Part shown: positions 46,940 to 55,894 of the stretch, piece after piece | Numbering within the stretch: position 1 is the first letter of the stretch | Layout: each line of letters begins with the position of its first letter | Origin: CAYVHB01 sp964450865 | Lineage (GTDB): Bacteria; Bacillota; Clostridia; Saccharofermentanales; UBA5734 | Length of the DNA: 64,000 nucleotides | NCBI GenBank assembly: GCA_964450865.1 | Contig: CAYVHB010000005.1 | Coordinates: forward strand, 1 to 64,000 | Reading direction: 5' to 3' | Made by a program: the position numbers and the translations under genes | The notes under the pieces: model-generated | The model's database searches: none | What the model was told of the DNA's origin: nothing | Seen by the model: the letters and a program-made list of their open reading frames with translations, nothing else

Positions 46940-46971
46940 AGGGGGCGTTCAACTGGCGTTGAACGCCCCCT
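46940..46971 (-). promoter_or_regulatory. Perfect intercistronic hairpin between binding protein and ATPase genes
   Basis: A 14-bp perfect stem (46940-46953 with 46958-46971) and a 4-nt loop. Only a short TTT follows on the minus strand. In this position such hairpins usually protect the upstream mRNA or cause partial termination, giving more binding protein than transporter. Confidence 0.75.
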
Positions 46972-47095
46972 CTTCCGCATCGGCTTTCAGTTCGAGCAAG
47001 AATAATCGTTTACCTGATTATTTTCTCAATTCCTGCAGTCCGAATGTTTCATAGCCGATCGCTTCATTGCGGAAGCGACTGGTCAAAGGTTGTAA

Positions 47096-48112
47096 TCAAT
47101 ATTTGCTGGCGTCCTCGGGACGGACCAGAACGTACGGAATGTCGATAACCTTCGGCAGGGTTTCGCCCTTGGCGGCTTTGTAGCCGGCTTCAGCGGCACC
47201 AGCGCCCTGGCCCTTGGCATCCTGGAAGACGGTGCAGGCGAGCTTGCCGGCCTTCAGGGCTTCGATCGCGTCGGGGGTAGCATCAATACCGGCAACCTTG
47301 ACGTCCTGCAGCTTGCCAGCGTTCTCAAGAGCCTTGACGGCGCCGAGAGCCATTTCGTCGTTGTTGGAGATAACAGCGGTCATTTTCTTGCCGATGTCGG
47401 TGGCCAGCCAGTTCTCGACGATGTTCATGCCGAGGTCGCGCTGCCATTTGCCGGTGTCTTCAGCAAGGATTTCGATCTTCGGGAATTTTTCCTTGATAAC
47501 GTCTTTGACGGCCTGGGTACGCAGGCGGGCGGCTTCGTTGGAGTCTTCACCACGCAGGATGACGATCTTGCCTTCGCCCTTCATGACGAACTCACCCATG
47601 TATTCCATTTCAAGCTTGCCGGAGATGTAGGAGTCGGAACCAACATAGGATGTGGCCTCGTCCTGGTTCTTGAAGACGCGGTTGACGGAGATCAGCGGGA
47701 TGCCGGCATCCTTGGCCAGCTTGGTGTACTGCTCGGTGGCATCGGTATCAACCGGGTTGACAACGATGGCTTTGCAGCCGGACTGCACGAACTGCTCGAG
47801 CTGGGCGAGCTGCTGGGCCGGGTCATTCTTGGCATCGGTGAAGACGAACTCGGCATCGGTGTAGGTAGCGGCTTTGGCCTTGGCGGCGTCAAGCAGATAG
47901 GACAGGAACTTGTCGTCAAACTGGGACATCGAGAAACCGATCTTGACTTTGCCGGCGGCCGCTGTGGTGGTGGTGGCGGCGGCAGTGGTGGTGGTAGCTC
48001 CCGCGGATGTAGTGGTCGGAGCGGCGGTGGTGGTGGTGGTCTGGGTGCAGCCGGCAATCAGTGAAACCAGCAGGCCAACCAGAACTACGAGGGCGATCAT
48101 TTTCTTGGACAT
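47096..48112 (-). CDS. Sugar (probably inositol) ABC transporter binding lipoprotein
   Basis: 338 residues. Signal peptide with lipobox SLIAGC and a Thr/Ala-rich spacer (about 30 residues of TTTT/AAA units). A type-1 binding fold follows (IGFSMSQFDDKFLSYL, FTDAKNDPAQQLAQLEQ, KAIVVNPVD, NNDEMALGAVKALE). Start at 48112 has AGGAGGAG 7 nt upstream; an ATG at 48130 overlaps that SD. Inositol is inferred as substrate from the locus. It follows lacI and precedes the ATPase and permease. Confidence 0.9.
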   Translation of the reverse strand: MSKKMIALVVLVGLLVSLIAGCTQTTTTTAAPTTTSAGATTTTAAATTTTAAAGKVKIGFSMSQFDDKFLSYLLDAAKAKAATYTDAEFVFTDAKNDPAQQLAQLEQFVQSGCKAIVVNPVDTDATEQYTKLAKDAGIPLISVNRVFKNQDEATSYVGSDSYISGKLEMEYMGEFVMKGEGKIVILRGEDSNEAARLRTQAVKDVIKEKFPKIEILAEDTGKWQRDLGMNIVENWLATDIGKKMTAVISNNDEMALGAVKALENAGKLQDVKVAGIDATPDAIEALKAGKLACTVFQDAKGQGAGAAEAGYKAAKGETLPKVIDIPYVLVRPEDASKY

Positions 48113-48245
48113 GTTCAGACTCCTCCTCATTTTTGAGTTTTATATAACCTCTGCCCCGGCAACAGGACAGATGGATATATCAGGGTACGGTACAGACAGA
48201 CTCTTCAGGGTATGGTGGGATTCGCGTTCAGGAAAACCTTCACGT

Positions 48246-49268
48246 TTATTCAATGTTTTCCCGGGTGCGGATCTCTATTTTTGTGTATAGATTGCGACTG
48301 GATGGCGTGTGGCCGTAAAAGCAGTATTCAAAGAGAATCTTGACCGGCAGATAGCCTTGCATCCGGGGCTCCTGGGTTATCGTGAAATCGATCAGGCCTT
48401 CCTTGATCTGCTTCTGGGTCTCAGGCAGTTTATCATAGGCGATGAACCGGATGTCCGTACGTTTGCTTGCACGAATGGCATCGCCGATTCCACTGACACC
48501 TGATCCGATGACGAAAACCCCGTCAACCTGTTTGCCACTCTGCAGATATGTATACATTGTATCATAAGAAACAGCATTATCATTATTATTTTGAATAATT
48601 TCCACAATTTTCAGATTGTAAGTGTCCTGCCGGATCACGGATTTGAAACCGGACAAGCGCTCCTGCAGGGACTTGAACTGTTCAGGACCGTTGACGCAGA
48701 CGATTTTGCCGCCATTGGGCAGGAGCTTGTGCATCAGATCGCCGGCCACCCGTCCGCTCTTGCGCGAATTCTGGCCGACGTAACACAGACGATTGACGCC
48801 AGTGATATCGGTATTGTAAGTGACGACTGGTATGCCCTGCTCAATCAGGTCCTGCAAGGCCTGGCGGATACTGTTGTGGTCGTACGGAACAATCGCCAGG
48901 CCGGCAATACCTTTCTCCGACAAGAACCGGATCGCCTCGAGCTGTTCCTCAATATCGGCCTTTTTCATTTCAATGATATCAAATTCGAGACCAAAATTGC
49001 GAAATTCAGTGATGGCTTGCTGGACGCCCACCAGGACATCGGCAAAAAGCTTGTCCCGGGTGTTGGAGATGATGATGCCGATCCGGGTTGCCTTGCGTTG
49101 GAAGGCCAGTGCCTTCCCCGCCAGATTCGGCTGATAGCCCATTTCATCAGCGATGCGCCTGACCTTCTCGCGCACTTCCTGACTAACACCAGGCCGGTTA
49201 TTCAGGACTTTATCCACCGTGCCCCGCGATACATTCGCGGCCGTGGCTATTGCGCGTATGGTGATCAT
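48246..49268 (-). CDS. LacI-family transcriptional regulator of the inositol locus
   Basis: 340 residues. N-terminal helix-turn-helix TIRAIATAANVSRGTVDKVLN with the hinge-region LAGKALAFQRK, then a periplasmic-binding-like effector domain (IGIIISNTRDKLFADVL, DGVFVIGSGVSGIGDA). The ATG at 49268 has AAGGAG 10 nt upstream. It is transcribed towards the transporter genes and has a consensus promoter followed by a candidate operator shared with iolG. Effector likely inositol or a derivative (inference). Confidence 0.88.
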   Translation of the reverse strand: MITIRAIATAANVSRGTVDKVLNNRPGVSQEVREKVRRIADEMGYQPNLAGKALAFQRKATRIGIIISNTRDKLFADVLVGVQQAITEFRNFGLEFDIIEMKKADIEEQLEAIRFLSEKGIAGLAIVPYDHNSIRQALQDLIEQGIPVVTYNTDITGVNRLCYVGQNSRKSGRVAGDLMHKLLPNGGKIVCVNGPEQFKSLQERLSGFKSVIRQDTYNLKIVEIIQNNNDNAVSYDTMYTYLQSGKQVDGVFVIGSGVSGIGDAIRASKRTDIRFIAYDKLPETQKQIKEGLIDFTITQEPRMQGYLPVKILFEYCFYGHTPSSRNLYTKIEIRTRENIE

Positions 49269-49303
49269 CGATGGTTAACTCCTTGTCATTTCTTTATGAA
49301 ATT

Positions 49304-49319
49304 GCTCGGGCACGTTAAC
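49304..49319 (-). promoter_or_regulatory. Candidate LacI-family operator in the lacI leader
   Basis: On the minus strand GTTAACGTGCCCGAGC, 7 nt after the -10. It shares CGTGCCCGRGC and the GTTA-half with the iolG site, though the GTTA spacing differs by one base. Confidence 0.5.
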
Positions 49320-49326
49320 AAGGTTA

Positions 49327-49355
49327 ATTATAGGGATCGCTTTATATCCTGTCAA
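49327..49355 (-). promoter_or_regulatory. Consensus sigma-A promoter for lacI
   Basis: TTGACA (49355-49350), a 17-nt spacer and TATAAT (49332-49327) on the minus strand. Both hexamers are perfect. Confidence 0.85.
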
Positions 49356-49786
49356 TACACTTTGTCGGAATTGTTAAAAAAAATCGGTGTGTTTTCGCTA
49401 TTTTATGCATATTAACATAGGATGATCATTTTATCTGTGCTTTATGCTAATTTGCGCGACTTTTATCTCAAAATTATCCGGCATTTTGTCACATAATTAA
49501 CTAGGGCGGTCCTGTTTTGTGCTATGGTTTCATTACGGTCATGTTGCAGGGGCTCCGATTGGCAATACTGGGCATGTTCTGGTAACATTGGCAACTTGAC
49601 ACAAATGCAATATCAAGCTGATTCATTCAAGCTTTCGATAGTGGACCACCCCTGATCTGCAACGGCCCAAGGCTTGATTGAGTCAGTGATTGATTCAGTC
49701 GTACGGTTCAGCGTATCAAAGCCGGTGCCTGGTCCCTGCACGGCAGCATCTTCATTATTCATTCGCTGACTGCCAGCATTTGGGGG

Positions 49787-49815
49787 TTGCATCGCTGCCG
49801 ATACTGTGCTATTAT
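49787..49815 (+). promoter_or_regulatory. Promoter for tRNA-Glu
   Basis: TTGCAT (49787-49792), a 17-nt spacer and TATTAT (49810-49815), 17 nt before the mature 5' end. Confidence 0.65.
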
Positions 49816-49832
49816 TACCAAGCCCAAGTGAC

Positions 49833-49907
49833 GGCCCTATGGTCAAGCGGTCAAGACGTCGCCCTCTCACGGCGAAAACAGGAGTTCGATTCTCCTTAGG
49901 GTCACCA
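49833..49907 (+). tRNA. tRNA-Glu (anticodon CTC)
   Basis: 75 nt including an encoded CCA. Acceptor GGCCCTA pairs with TAGGGTC (one G-U pair). The anticodon stem TCGCC/GGCGA holds loop CTCTCAC, so the anticodon is CTC and the codon GAG. The T arm is CAGGAGTTCGATTCTCCTT with the TTCGATT loop. Confidence 0.93.
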
Positions 49908-49911
49908 GAAT

Positions 49912-49942
49912 AAAGGCAGGTTCTCACGAACCTGCCTTTTTT
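49912..49942 (+). terminator. Intrinsic terminator of tRNA-Glu
   Basis: AAAGGCAGGTTC, loop TCAC, GAACCTGCCTTTTTT, starting 5 nt after the CCA. Confidence 0.9.
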
Positions 49943-50046
49943 AACGGACCTGCCTTTTGTTTTTATTGGCTGGGGTTGCGGTTCATGATTGATCTGTTGC
50001 GGCTTTTGCTCCGGCTCAGGGTGTATGGTTCTGCTTCGCACGCGAA

Positions 50047-50076
50047 CGGGCCGGTCTTTTTCTGCAGACCGGCCCG
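50047..50076 (-). terminator. Hairpin after the citrate synthase gene
   Basis: CGGGCCGGTC (50047-50056) pairs with GACCGGCCCG (50067-50076), 20 nt after the stop codon on the minus strand. The T-tract is poor (GTTCG). Confidence 0.5.
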
Positions 50077-50095
50077 CTTATCAGGTGGGATTGAT

Positions 50096-51475
50096 TCAGA
50101 TCCGGGCCACCTCGCCCTGGCGCTCGTCGATGTCAATATAGCCGCGCCGTCTCTGGACGCATTTGTAGGATGGGCGGATGATCCGGCCGCCGCTGACCAG
50201 CTCCTCGATGCGGTGTGCACTCCAGCCGGCCACACGGGCAACGGCGAAGATCGGCGTGAAGAGCGCGGGCGGAATGCCCAGCATGCTGTAGATGAAGCCC
50301 GAGTACATATCGACATTGGCGCAGACGATCTTGTCGTTCTTCTTGACATTGCGGAACACCTCGGGGGCCATCCGCTCGGTCAGCGTGTACAGCTCGTACT
50401 CATCCTCACGGCCGGCTTCATAGGCCAGGGCCCGGGCGTAGTCGCGCAGCAGCTTGGTGCGCGGATCCGACAGCGTGTAGACAGCATGGCCGACGCCATA
50501 GATCAGGCCACTGCGGTCGAAGGCTTCGCGGCGCAGGATCCTGGTCAGGTAATCGGCGATTTCCATCTCATTGCGCCAGTGCCTGACATTGGCGGCAAGG
50601 TCCTTGAGCATCATATAGGCCTTGCCGCTGGCGCCACCATGCTGCGGACCCTTGAGCGAACCGATGGCCGCGGCGATGACCGAATAGGTATCCGAACCGG
50701 AAGAGGTGACGGCGTGCGTGACAAAGGTCGAGTTATTGCCGCCGCCATGCTCGGCATGCAGGACGAGGGCCAGATCAAGGACACGGGCTTCGAGCTCGGA
50801 GAACTGGCCGTCGGGCCGGATCATGTAGAGCAGGTTCTGGGCCGTGTTGTATTCCGGGCGCGGCGCGTGCAGGAAAAGGCTTTCCTTGTCGACATAATGG
50901 CGCTTGGCCTGGTAGCCATAAGCTGCCAGGACCGGGAAACGGGCGATCAGCTCGACACTCTGGCGCATGACATTGGCGATATCAATCGACTCCGGATTTC
51001 TGTCGTAGGAATATAGGGCCAGGACCGAGCGGGCCAGCTTGTTCATGATGTCCGGGCTGGGCGCCTTGAGGATCATATCCTCGGTAAAGCCGTAGGGCAG
51101 GTCACGGCTGCCGGCCAGCAATTCAGTGAACTGCGCCAGCTGGGCCCGTGTCGGCAGCTCGCCGAACAGCAGCAGGTAGGCTGTCTCTTCAAAGCCGAAA
51201 CGCTTCTCCTGGTAAAAGCCATTAACCAGGTCATTGATCGAAATCCCGCGGTAAAACAGGCGGCCTTCGACGGGGATGCGTTCCCCTTCATCCATAATAT
51301 AGGAAAACACTTCGCCAACTTCGGTCAGACCGACCAGGACGCCGGTTCCGTCTTCGTTGCGCAAACCGCGTTTGACGCTGTAACGTTCATAGAGTGTCGG
51401 ATCAATCTTGGACTTGGCTGCGGAATTGTCTGCCATCAGCTGGATCAGTTTATCGCGTTCTGGACCCTGGATCAT
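50096..51475 (-). CDS. Citrate synthase
   Basis: 459 residues, the longer clostridial type. Active-site residues: His in LHAEHGGGNNST, His in YGVGHAVYTLSDPR and Asp in ANVDMYSGFIYS. It condenses oxaloacetate with acetyl-CoA. AGGAGG lies 5 nt before the ATG, inside the end of gntR, with only 1 nt between that stop and this start. It is the third gene of acn-gntR-citrate synthase. No isocitrate dehydrogenase is seen in the window. Confidence 0.93.
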   Translation of the reverse strand: MIQGPERDKLIQLMADNSAAKSKIDPTLYERYSVKRGLRNEDGTGVLVGLTEVGEVFSYIMDEGERIPVEGRLFYRGISINDLVNGFYQEKRFGFEETAYLLLFGELPTRAQLAQFTELLAGSRDLPYGFTEDMILKAPSPDIMNKLARSVLALYSYDRNPESIDIANVMRQSVELIARFPVLAAYGYQAKRHYVDKESLFLHAPRPEYNTAQNLLYMIRPDGQFSELEARVLDLALVLHAEHGGGNNSTFVTHAVTSSGSDTYSVIAAAIGSLKGPQHGGASGKAYMMLKDLAANVRHWRNEMEIADYLTRILRREAFDRSGLIYGVGHAVYTLSDPRTKLLRDYARALAYEAGREDEYELYTLTERMAPEVFRNVKKNDKIVCANVDMYSGFIYSMLGIPPALFTPIFAVARVAGWSAHRIEELVSGGRIIRPSYKCVQRRRGYIDIDERQGEVARI

Positions 51476-51476
51476 G

Positions 51477-52142
51477 TTAACCTCCTGAAGTTGAAATCAT
51501 GCGGCGGTAGTTGGCGGCAGCATGGGCAATATGTTCAAGCATCGCTGTTCGGGCTTCGTTGCTGTCGCGGGCGATGATGGCCTGCAGGATCCGGTCATGC
51601 TCGACAACAACCTGCTGGCTGCGGCCGGAGTCGGAGAGACTGATAATCCGCGACTGGCGCGTGTAGGTATTGATCGGCGAAAGAATGTTGCGCAGGATCT
51701 GGCTGCCGCTGCCCTGGAAAATCAGGTCATGAAACTCGGCATCGGAGCTGAGCAGGCCCTCATGGTCATCGGATTCTGCCAATTGCTTTTCCTGGCCAAC
51801 GATCTGCTGCAACCGCTGGCGCTGGCTGTCCGTCATGTTCAGGGCAGCCCGGGCCGCGGCCAGGCTCTCCATCTGGCTGCGTACCTCATACAGGTCGAAA
51901 ATATCCTGCTGGTCAAAGCCCTGGACAACGACGCCCTTGTTGGGTGTAGCCCGGACCAGCCCGTCCAGCTCCAGCTGGCAGAAAGCCTCGCGGATCGGGG
52001 TGCGGCTGACGCCGAGCTCGCGGCAGATCCGCAATTCGGTCAGGGCCTCTCCGCGCGGATAAAAGCCACGCAGGATGTTTTCCCGTAGCCGCTGATACAC
52101 GCGCGCCCGCAAGGTACCGTGGGGGATATTGCCGGTGGTCAT
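51477..52142 (-). CDS. GntR/FadR-family transcriptional regulator
   Basis: 221 residues. Winged helix LRARVYQRLRENILRGFY, then LGVSRTPIREAFCQLELDGLV and the wing NKGVVVQG; C-terminal FCD-type helical effector domain with the metal-binding DAEFHDLIFQGSG and EHDRILQAI. It sits between acn and the citrate synthase gene and is co-transcribed. A palindromic site before acn fits GntR operators. Effector likely citrate or a related acid, inferred from context. Confidence 0.88.
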   Translation of the reverse strand: MTTGNIPHGTLRARVYQRLRENILRGFYPRGEALTELRICRELGVSRTPIREAFCQLELDGLVRATPNKGVVVQGFDQQDIFDLYEVRSQMESLAAARAALNMTDSQRQRLQQIVGQEKQLAESDDHEGLLSSDAEFHDLIFQGSGSQILRNILSPINTYTRQSRIISLSDSGRSQQVVVEHDRILQAIIARDSNEARTAMLEHIAHAAANYRRMISTSGG

Positions 52143-52160
52143 TACTGTATCAGCCTCTCT

Positions 52161-54095
52161 TCAGCCTTCCTGCCGGGTGTAATTCAGCAGGCCGCCGGCC
52201 AGCAGGATCCGGGCCTGGCGTTCGGAAAGCGGCAAGCTGACCGGGATATCGGTTTGTTTGCTCTTGTTGCGGACGATCAGATTCTGGCCGAGGGTCAGAT
52301 TGCGGATCTGGACCGGCGCGGCGGCTATCTCCAGTTCATCGAGCAAGTCGATGGCGTCGTAGTCGGCCGGATTGACGAAGGTCAGTGGCAGGATGCCATT
52401 GTTGATCAGGTTGGCCATGTGGATACGGGCGAAGGACTTGGCCAGAACCGCCTTGACTCCCAGCTGCAGCGGCGCCAGGGCGGCATGCTCACGGCTGGAG
52501 CCCTGGCCATAATTGGAGCCGGCGATGATGAAACCGCCTTGGCTGGCCTTGGCCCGGGCCGGGAACTGCGGATCGCAAGGTGTCAGGCAATAGTCAGCCA
52601 GGTAGGGCACATTCGACCGGTATGGCAGCAGCTTGGCATTGGATGGCATGATATGGTCGGTCGTGATATTGTCTTCGACCTTGATCAGGCTCTTGCCGGC
52701 GATAGTCGCCCCCACGGCCGTATTGACCGGGAATGGCCTGATATTCGGGCCGCGTACGACCTCGACGCTGTTGTCCGGCGGGGCTGGCAGAATGATCAGG
52801 TTGTCATTGATGTCAAACGCGGCCGGCAGGCTCACGGATGGCATCTCACCGAGGGTCCGCGGATCGGTCAGCACGCCACGGATGGCACTGACTGCGGCAA
52901 CCTCCGGACTGACCAGGTAGACCTGGGCTGAGGAGGTCCCGGAGCGGCCGTAGAAATTGCGATTATTCGTACGCAGGGAGACAGCATTGGTCTTGGGCGA
53001 CTGGCCCATGCCGATGCAGGGGCCACAGGCGGCCTCGAGAATCCGGGCGCCGGCATCGATCATCGTACTGAGCGCGCCGAAGCGGGCCAACATCGACAGG
53101 ACCTGCTTCGAACCGGGAGCAATGACCAGTGATACATTCGGATGGACTGTCTGGCCCTTGAGGATGGCGGCTACTTTCAGCATATCCTGCAGGGACGAAT
53201 TGGTGCAGCTGCCGATCGCGACCTGGTCGACAGCAATCGGACCCACTTCGGCGACGGTGGCGACGTTATCCGGGCTGTGCGGCCGTGCCACAAGCGGTGC
53301 CAGCGCGGCCAGGTCAATGCTGTATGTCTCATCATAAACAGCATCAGCATCGGGACCAAGCGGACGGAAGTCCTGCTCACGGCCCTGGGCAGCCAGGAAG
53401 TGGCGGGTGACTTCATCACTGGCAAAAATCGAGGTCGTCGCGCCCAGTTCAGCGCCCATGTTGGTAATCGTGGCCCGCTCGGGAACGGACAGGCTGGCCA
53501 GGCCGGGGCCGGTGTATTCGATGATTTTACCCACGCCGCCCTTGACAGTCAGGAGGCGCAGGACTTCGAGAATGATATCCTTGGCACTGACCCACGGCTG
53601 CAGCTGGCCGGCCAGCTCAATACGGACCATTTTCGGCATGGTCAGGTAATAGGCACCGCCACCCATGGCCACGGCTACGTCGAGGCCGCCGGCACCGATG
53701 GCCAGCATGCCGATACCGCCACAGGTCGGGGTGTGACTGTCCGAACCAAGCAGGGTCTTGCCGGGGACACCAAAACGTTCAATATGGACCTGGTGGCAGA
53801 CACCATTGCCCGGCTTGGAAAAGCGAATGCCATACTTGCTGGCAACCGACTGGATATACATATGGTCATCGGCATTCTCAAAACCGGTCTGCAGGGTATT
53901 GTGATCGATATAAGCCACAGACAGCTCGGTCCGGACCCGCGGGATTCCGATGGCTTCGAATTGCAGGTAGGCCATGGTTCCGGTCGAGTCCTGCGTCAGG
54001 GTCTGGTCAATCCGGATGGCAATCTCCTGCCCGGCGGTCATCGTGCCGCTGACCAGGTGGTCCCGGATAATTTTCTGTGCAGTAGTAAAGCCCAT
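52161..54095 (-). CDS. acn: Aconitate hydratase
   Basis: 644 residues. The Fe-S cluster Cys residues are in GSCTNSSLQDM and EAACGPCIGMGQSP; GSDSHTPTCGG and GSNYGQGSSREHAALAP are substrate-site motifs. It is the shorter aconitase type with the C-terminal swivel domain. It interconverts citrate and isocitrate. Start at 54095 has AAGGAGG 8 nt upstream; longer frames up to 54143 run across the operator. First gene of the acn-gntR-citrate synthase operon. Confidence 0.93.
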   Translation of the reverse strand: MGFTTAQKIIRDHLVSGTMTAGQEIAIRIDQTLTQDSTGTMAYLQFEAIGIPRVRTELSVAYIDHNTLQTGFENADDHMYIQSVASKYGIRFSKPGNGVCHQVHIERFGVPGKTLLGSDSHTPTCGGIGMLAIGAGGLDVAVAMGGGAYYLTMPKMVRIELAGQLQPWVSAKDIILEVLRLLTVKGGVGKIIEYTGPGLASLSVPERATITNMGAELGATTSIFASDEVTRHFLAAQGREQDFRPLGPDADAVYDETYSIDLAALAPLVARPHSPDNVATVAEVGPIAVDQVAIGSCTNSSLQDMLKVAAILKGQTVHPNVSLVIAPGSKQVLSMLARFGALSTMIDAGARILEAACGPCIGMGQSPKTNAVSLRTNNRNFYGRSGTSSAQVYLVSPEVAAVSAIRGVLTDPRTLGEMPSVSLPAAFDINDNLIILPAPPDNSVEVVRGPNIRPFPVNTAVGATIAGKSLIKVEDNITTDHIMPSNAKLLPYRSNVPYLADYCLTPCDPQFPARAKASQGGFIIAGSNYGQGSSREHAALAPLQLGVKAVLAKSFARIHMANLINNGILPLTFVNPADYDAIDLLDELEIAAAPVQIRNLTLGQNLIVRNKSKQTDIPVSLPLSERQARILLAGGLLNYTRQEG

Positions 54096-54113
54096 GTTCG
54101 CGTCCTCCTTGCG

Positions 54114-54125
54114 ATTGTATACAAT
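54114..54125. promoter_or_regulatory. Candidate GntR operator
   Basis: Perfect 12-bp palindrome ATTGTATACAAT, 10 nt downstream of the -10 and 18 nt before the acn start. GntR/FadR regulators commonly bind TGTATACA-type palindromes, and a GntR gene is in the operon. Confidence 0.65.
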
Positions 54126-54135
54126 GTTCATAACT

Positions 54136-54165
54136 ATTATCATGCAAGTAACGGGGGCCTGTCAA
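54136..54165 (-). promoter_or_regulatory. Sigma-A promoter for acn-gntR-citrate synthase
   Basis: TTGACA (54165-54160), an 18-nt spacer and GATAAT (54141-54136) on the minus strand. Confidence 0.7.
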
Positions 54166-54435
54166 CCTTATTAAGTCAACATTGCCCCCATTTTTTGTTA
54201 AATATTTGCTTTTTTTGTACTATGAAACATAATTATTTGCAATTAGTTTTTATGAGACTTGCAGATTGTGGTTTATATGATATCCGATCTAGTCACAATG
54301 CCGGAGACGGCCGGTGCCGCCGGACTGCCCTGACGATCAACGCAGCAGACGGTGCGGATGCTGCCGCAATGGATAGAGGCCAGCAGCCCGATCGCCTGCC
54401 AGCATTGAACTTGCCACAATCTACCCTGCAAGTGT

Positions 54436-55848
54436 TTACCCTACAAGCGTTTTACCCTCGGGATGGATCAGTTCACGCTTTTTCAAGCCCCGCATCGCCA
54501 GGCTGATGGCAAAGGATGCCGGGCCGACGCGGCCCAGGTACATCGCCGGGATTAGAACAATCCAGCTCCCTGGATGCAGGGTCGGGGTACCGGCTGAGGT
54601 CAGGCCGACAGTGGCAAACGCCGATGTTGCCTCATACAGGATATCAAGAAAACTGAATTTACCGGCCTCAATCGCCTGGGCTTCAATAAAGCTGAGGGCC
54701 ATCGTTGTAAAAAGAACAATGGTCAGGGCCAGACCCATGATCGCCAGGGCCCGGGTAAAGGTCTCACGCGACAGGCGGTGCCGGGCCATGATGATCTCAT
54801 CGCGGCCGCGGATATCGGACAGAATCGTCGCCACGATGACCGCGAAAGTCGTAATTTTGATACCACCGCCGGTTGAGCCCGGCGCGGCACCGATAAACAT
54901 CAGGATAACCGTCATGAATTTGGACGTATCATGCAAGGTCAGCTGGTCAATGCTGTTAAAGCCAGCGGTGCGGGGTGTGACAGACTGGAAAAAGGCAGCC
55001 ACCGGGCGCTGCCAGGCTGGCAGGGAGCCCATGGAGTAGGTGTGGCGTGTATTATTGAATTCGACGATCAGGAAAAAGACCATCCCGGTCAGCAGCAGGA
55101 CACCCGTTACCAGAAGAACGATCCTGGTATGAAAAGCCAGCTTCTGGCCACGGCGCCAGTTGAGCAGATCAGACCAGACCACAAAGCCCAGGCCGCCGAG
55201 AACGATCAGGAATCCAGTGGTCAGGATCACGACCGGATCGTTGTTCCAGGCGACCAGGCTGCTGAATTTCCCGGAGGCCGTATCACCATGAAGATCAAAG
55301 CCAGCGTTGCAGAAAGCCGAAACGGACTGGAAAAAGCCCTTGGCGATCCCAGTCACCAGACCATAGCGGCCAATAAAACGCCAGGACAAAACCACACCAC
55401 CGACGGCTTCGATTGATAACGTGATCAGGATAATCCGCCGGACCAGACGCAGCACATCATCGAAACTGAAGCTGGCGGTTGACTCCTGGGTAACAACCAG
55501 GGTTTTCAGGCTGGCCTTCTTGCGCATAAAGCTGTAGAAAAAGCTGGTGATCGTGACAATGCCGAGACCACCGATCTGGATCAGGCTGATAATGACAACC
55601 TTGCCGAAAGTTGACCAGTAGGTGGCTGTGTCCTCAACGATCAGGCCCGTAACGCAGACCGCAGAAGTCGAGGTGAACAAAGCCTTGAGAAAACCGGCGC
55701 TCTGTCCGCTCTTCGTGGCAAATGGCAAGGTGAGGATCAGGCCGCCCAGCAGGATGATGGCAAAAAACGATGAAACTATGATTCGGGCCGGCTTGGCATT
55801 CAGCCAGCGGCTGGCCGGCACGGGCTTGGTTTTCTTGACAACAGTCAT
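54436..55848 (-). CDS. TrkH/KtrB-family potassium channel subunit
   Basis: 470 residues. At least eight membrane helices with the four selectivity loops of the family: TSTSAVCVTGLIV, VSAFCNAGFDLHG, SVTPRTAGFNS and TSAFATVGLTSAG, each centred on a conserved Gly. Start at 55848 (MTVVKK) has GGGG 9 nt upstream; longer frames up to 55944 would overlap the upstream RCK gene. It needs the RCK subunits encoded just upstream. Length is closer to KtrB than TrkH of Gram-negatives. Confidence 0.9.
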   Translation of the reverse strand: MTVVKKTKPVPASRWLNAKPARIIVSSFFAIILLGGLILTLPFATKSGQSAGFLKALFTSTSAVCVTGLIVEDTATYWSTFGKVVIISLIQIGGLGIVTITSFFYSFMRKKASLKTLVVTQESTASFSFDDVLRLVRRIILITLSIEAVGGVVLSWRFIGRYGLVTGIAKGFFQSVSAFCNAGFDLHGDTASGKFSSLVAWNNDPVVILTTGFLIVLGGLGFVVWSDLLNWRRGQKLAFHTRIVLLVTGVLLLTGMVFFLIVEFNNTRHTYSMGSLPAWQRPVAAFFQSVTPRTAGFNSIDQLTLHDTSKFMTVILMFIGAAPGSTGGGIKITTFAVIVATILSDIRGRDEIIMARHRLSRETFTRALAIMGLALTIVLFTTMALSFIEAQAIEAGKFSFLDILYEATSAFATVGLTSAGTPTLHPGSWIVLIPAMYLGRVGPASFAISLAMRGLKKRELIHPEGKTLVG

Positions 55849-55894
55849 GACAGATACCCCGCAAGATGAATGATGAACAATGATACAAAAACCT

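Larger units (their letters stand above)
49269..50095. other. Intergenic region from lacI to citrate synthase, containing tRNA-Glu
   Basis: Holds the lacI promoter and operator, an AT-rich stretch (about 49370-49540) with no gene, the tRNA promoter, the tRNA, its terminator and a hairpin after the citrate synthase gene. Nothing else is recognised. Confidence 0.5.
54096..54435. other. Intergenic region between trkH end and acn
   Basis: 340 nt with the acn promoter and operator (54114-54165). About 54170-54300 is AT-rich. I see no terminator for trkH and no gene. Confidence 0.45.
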
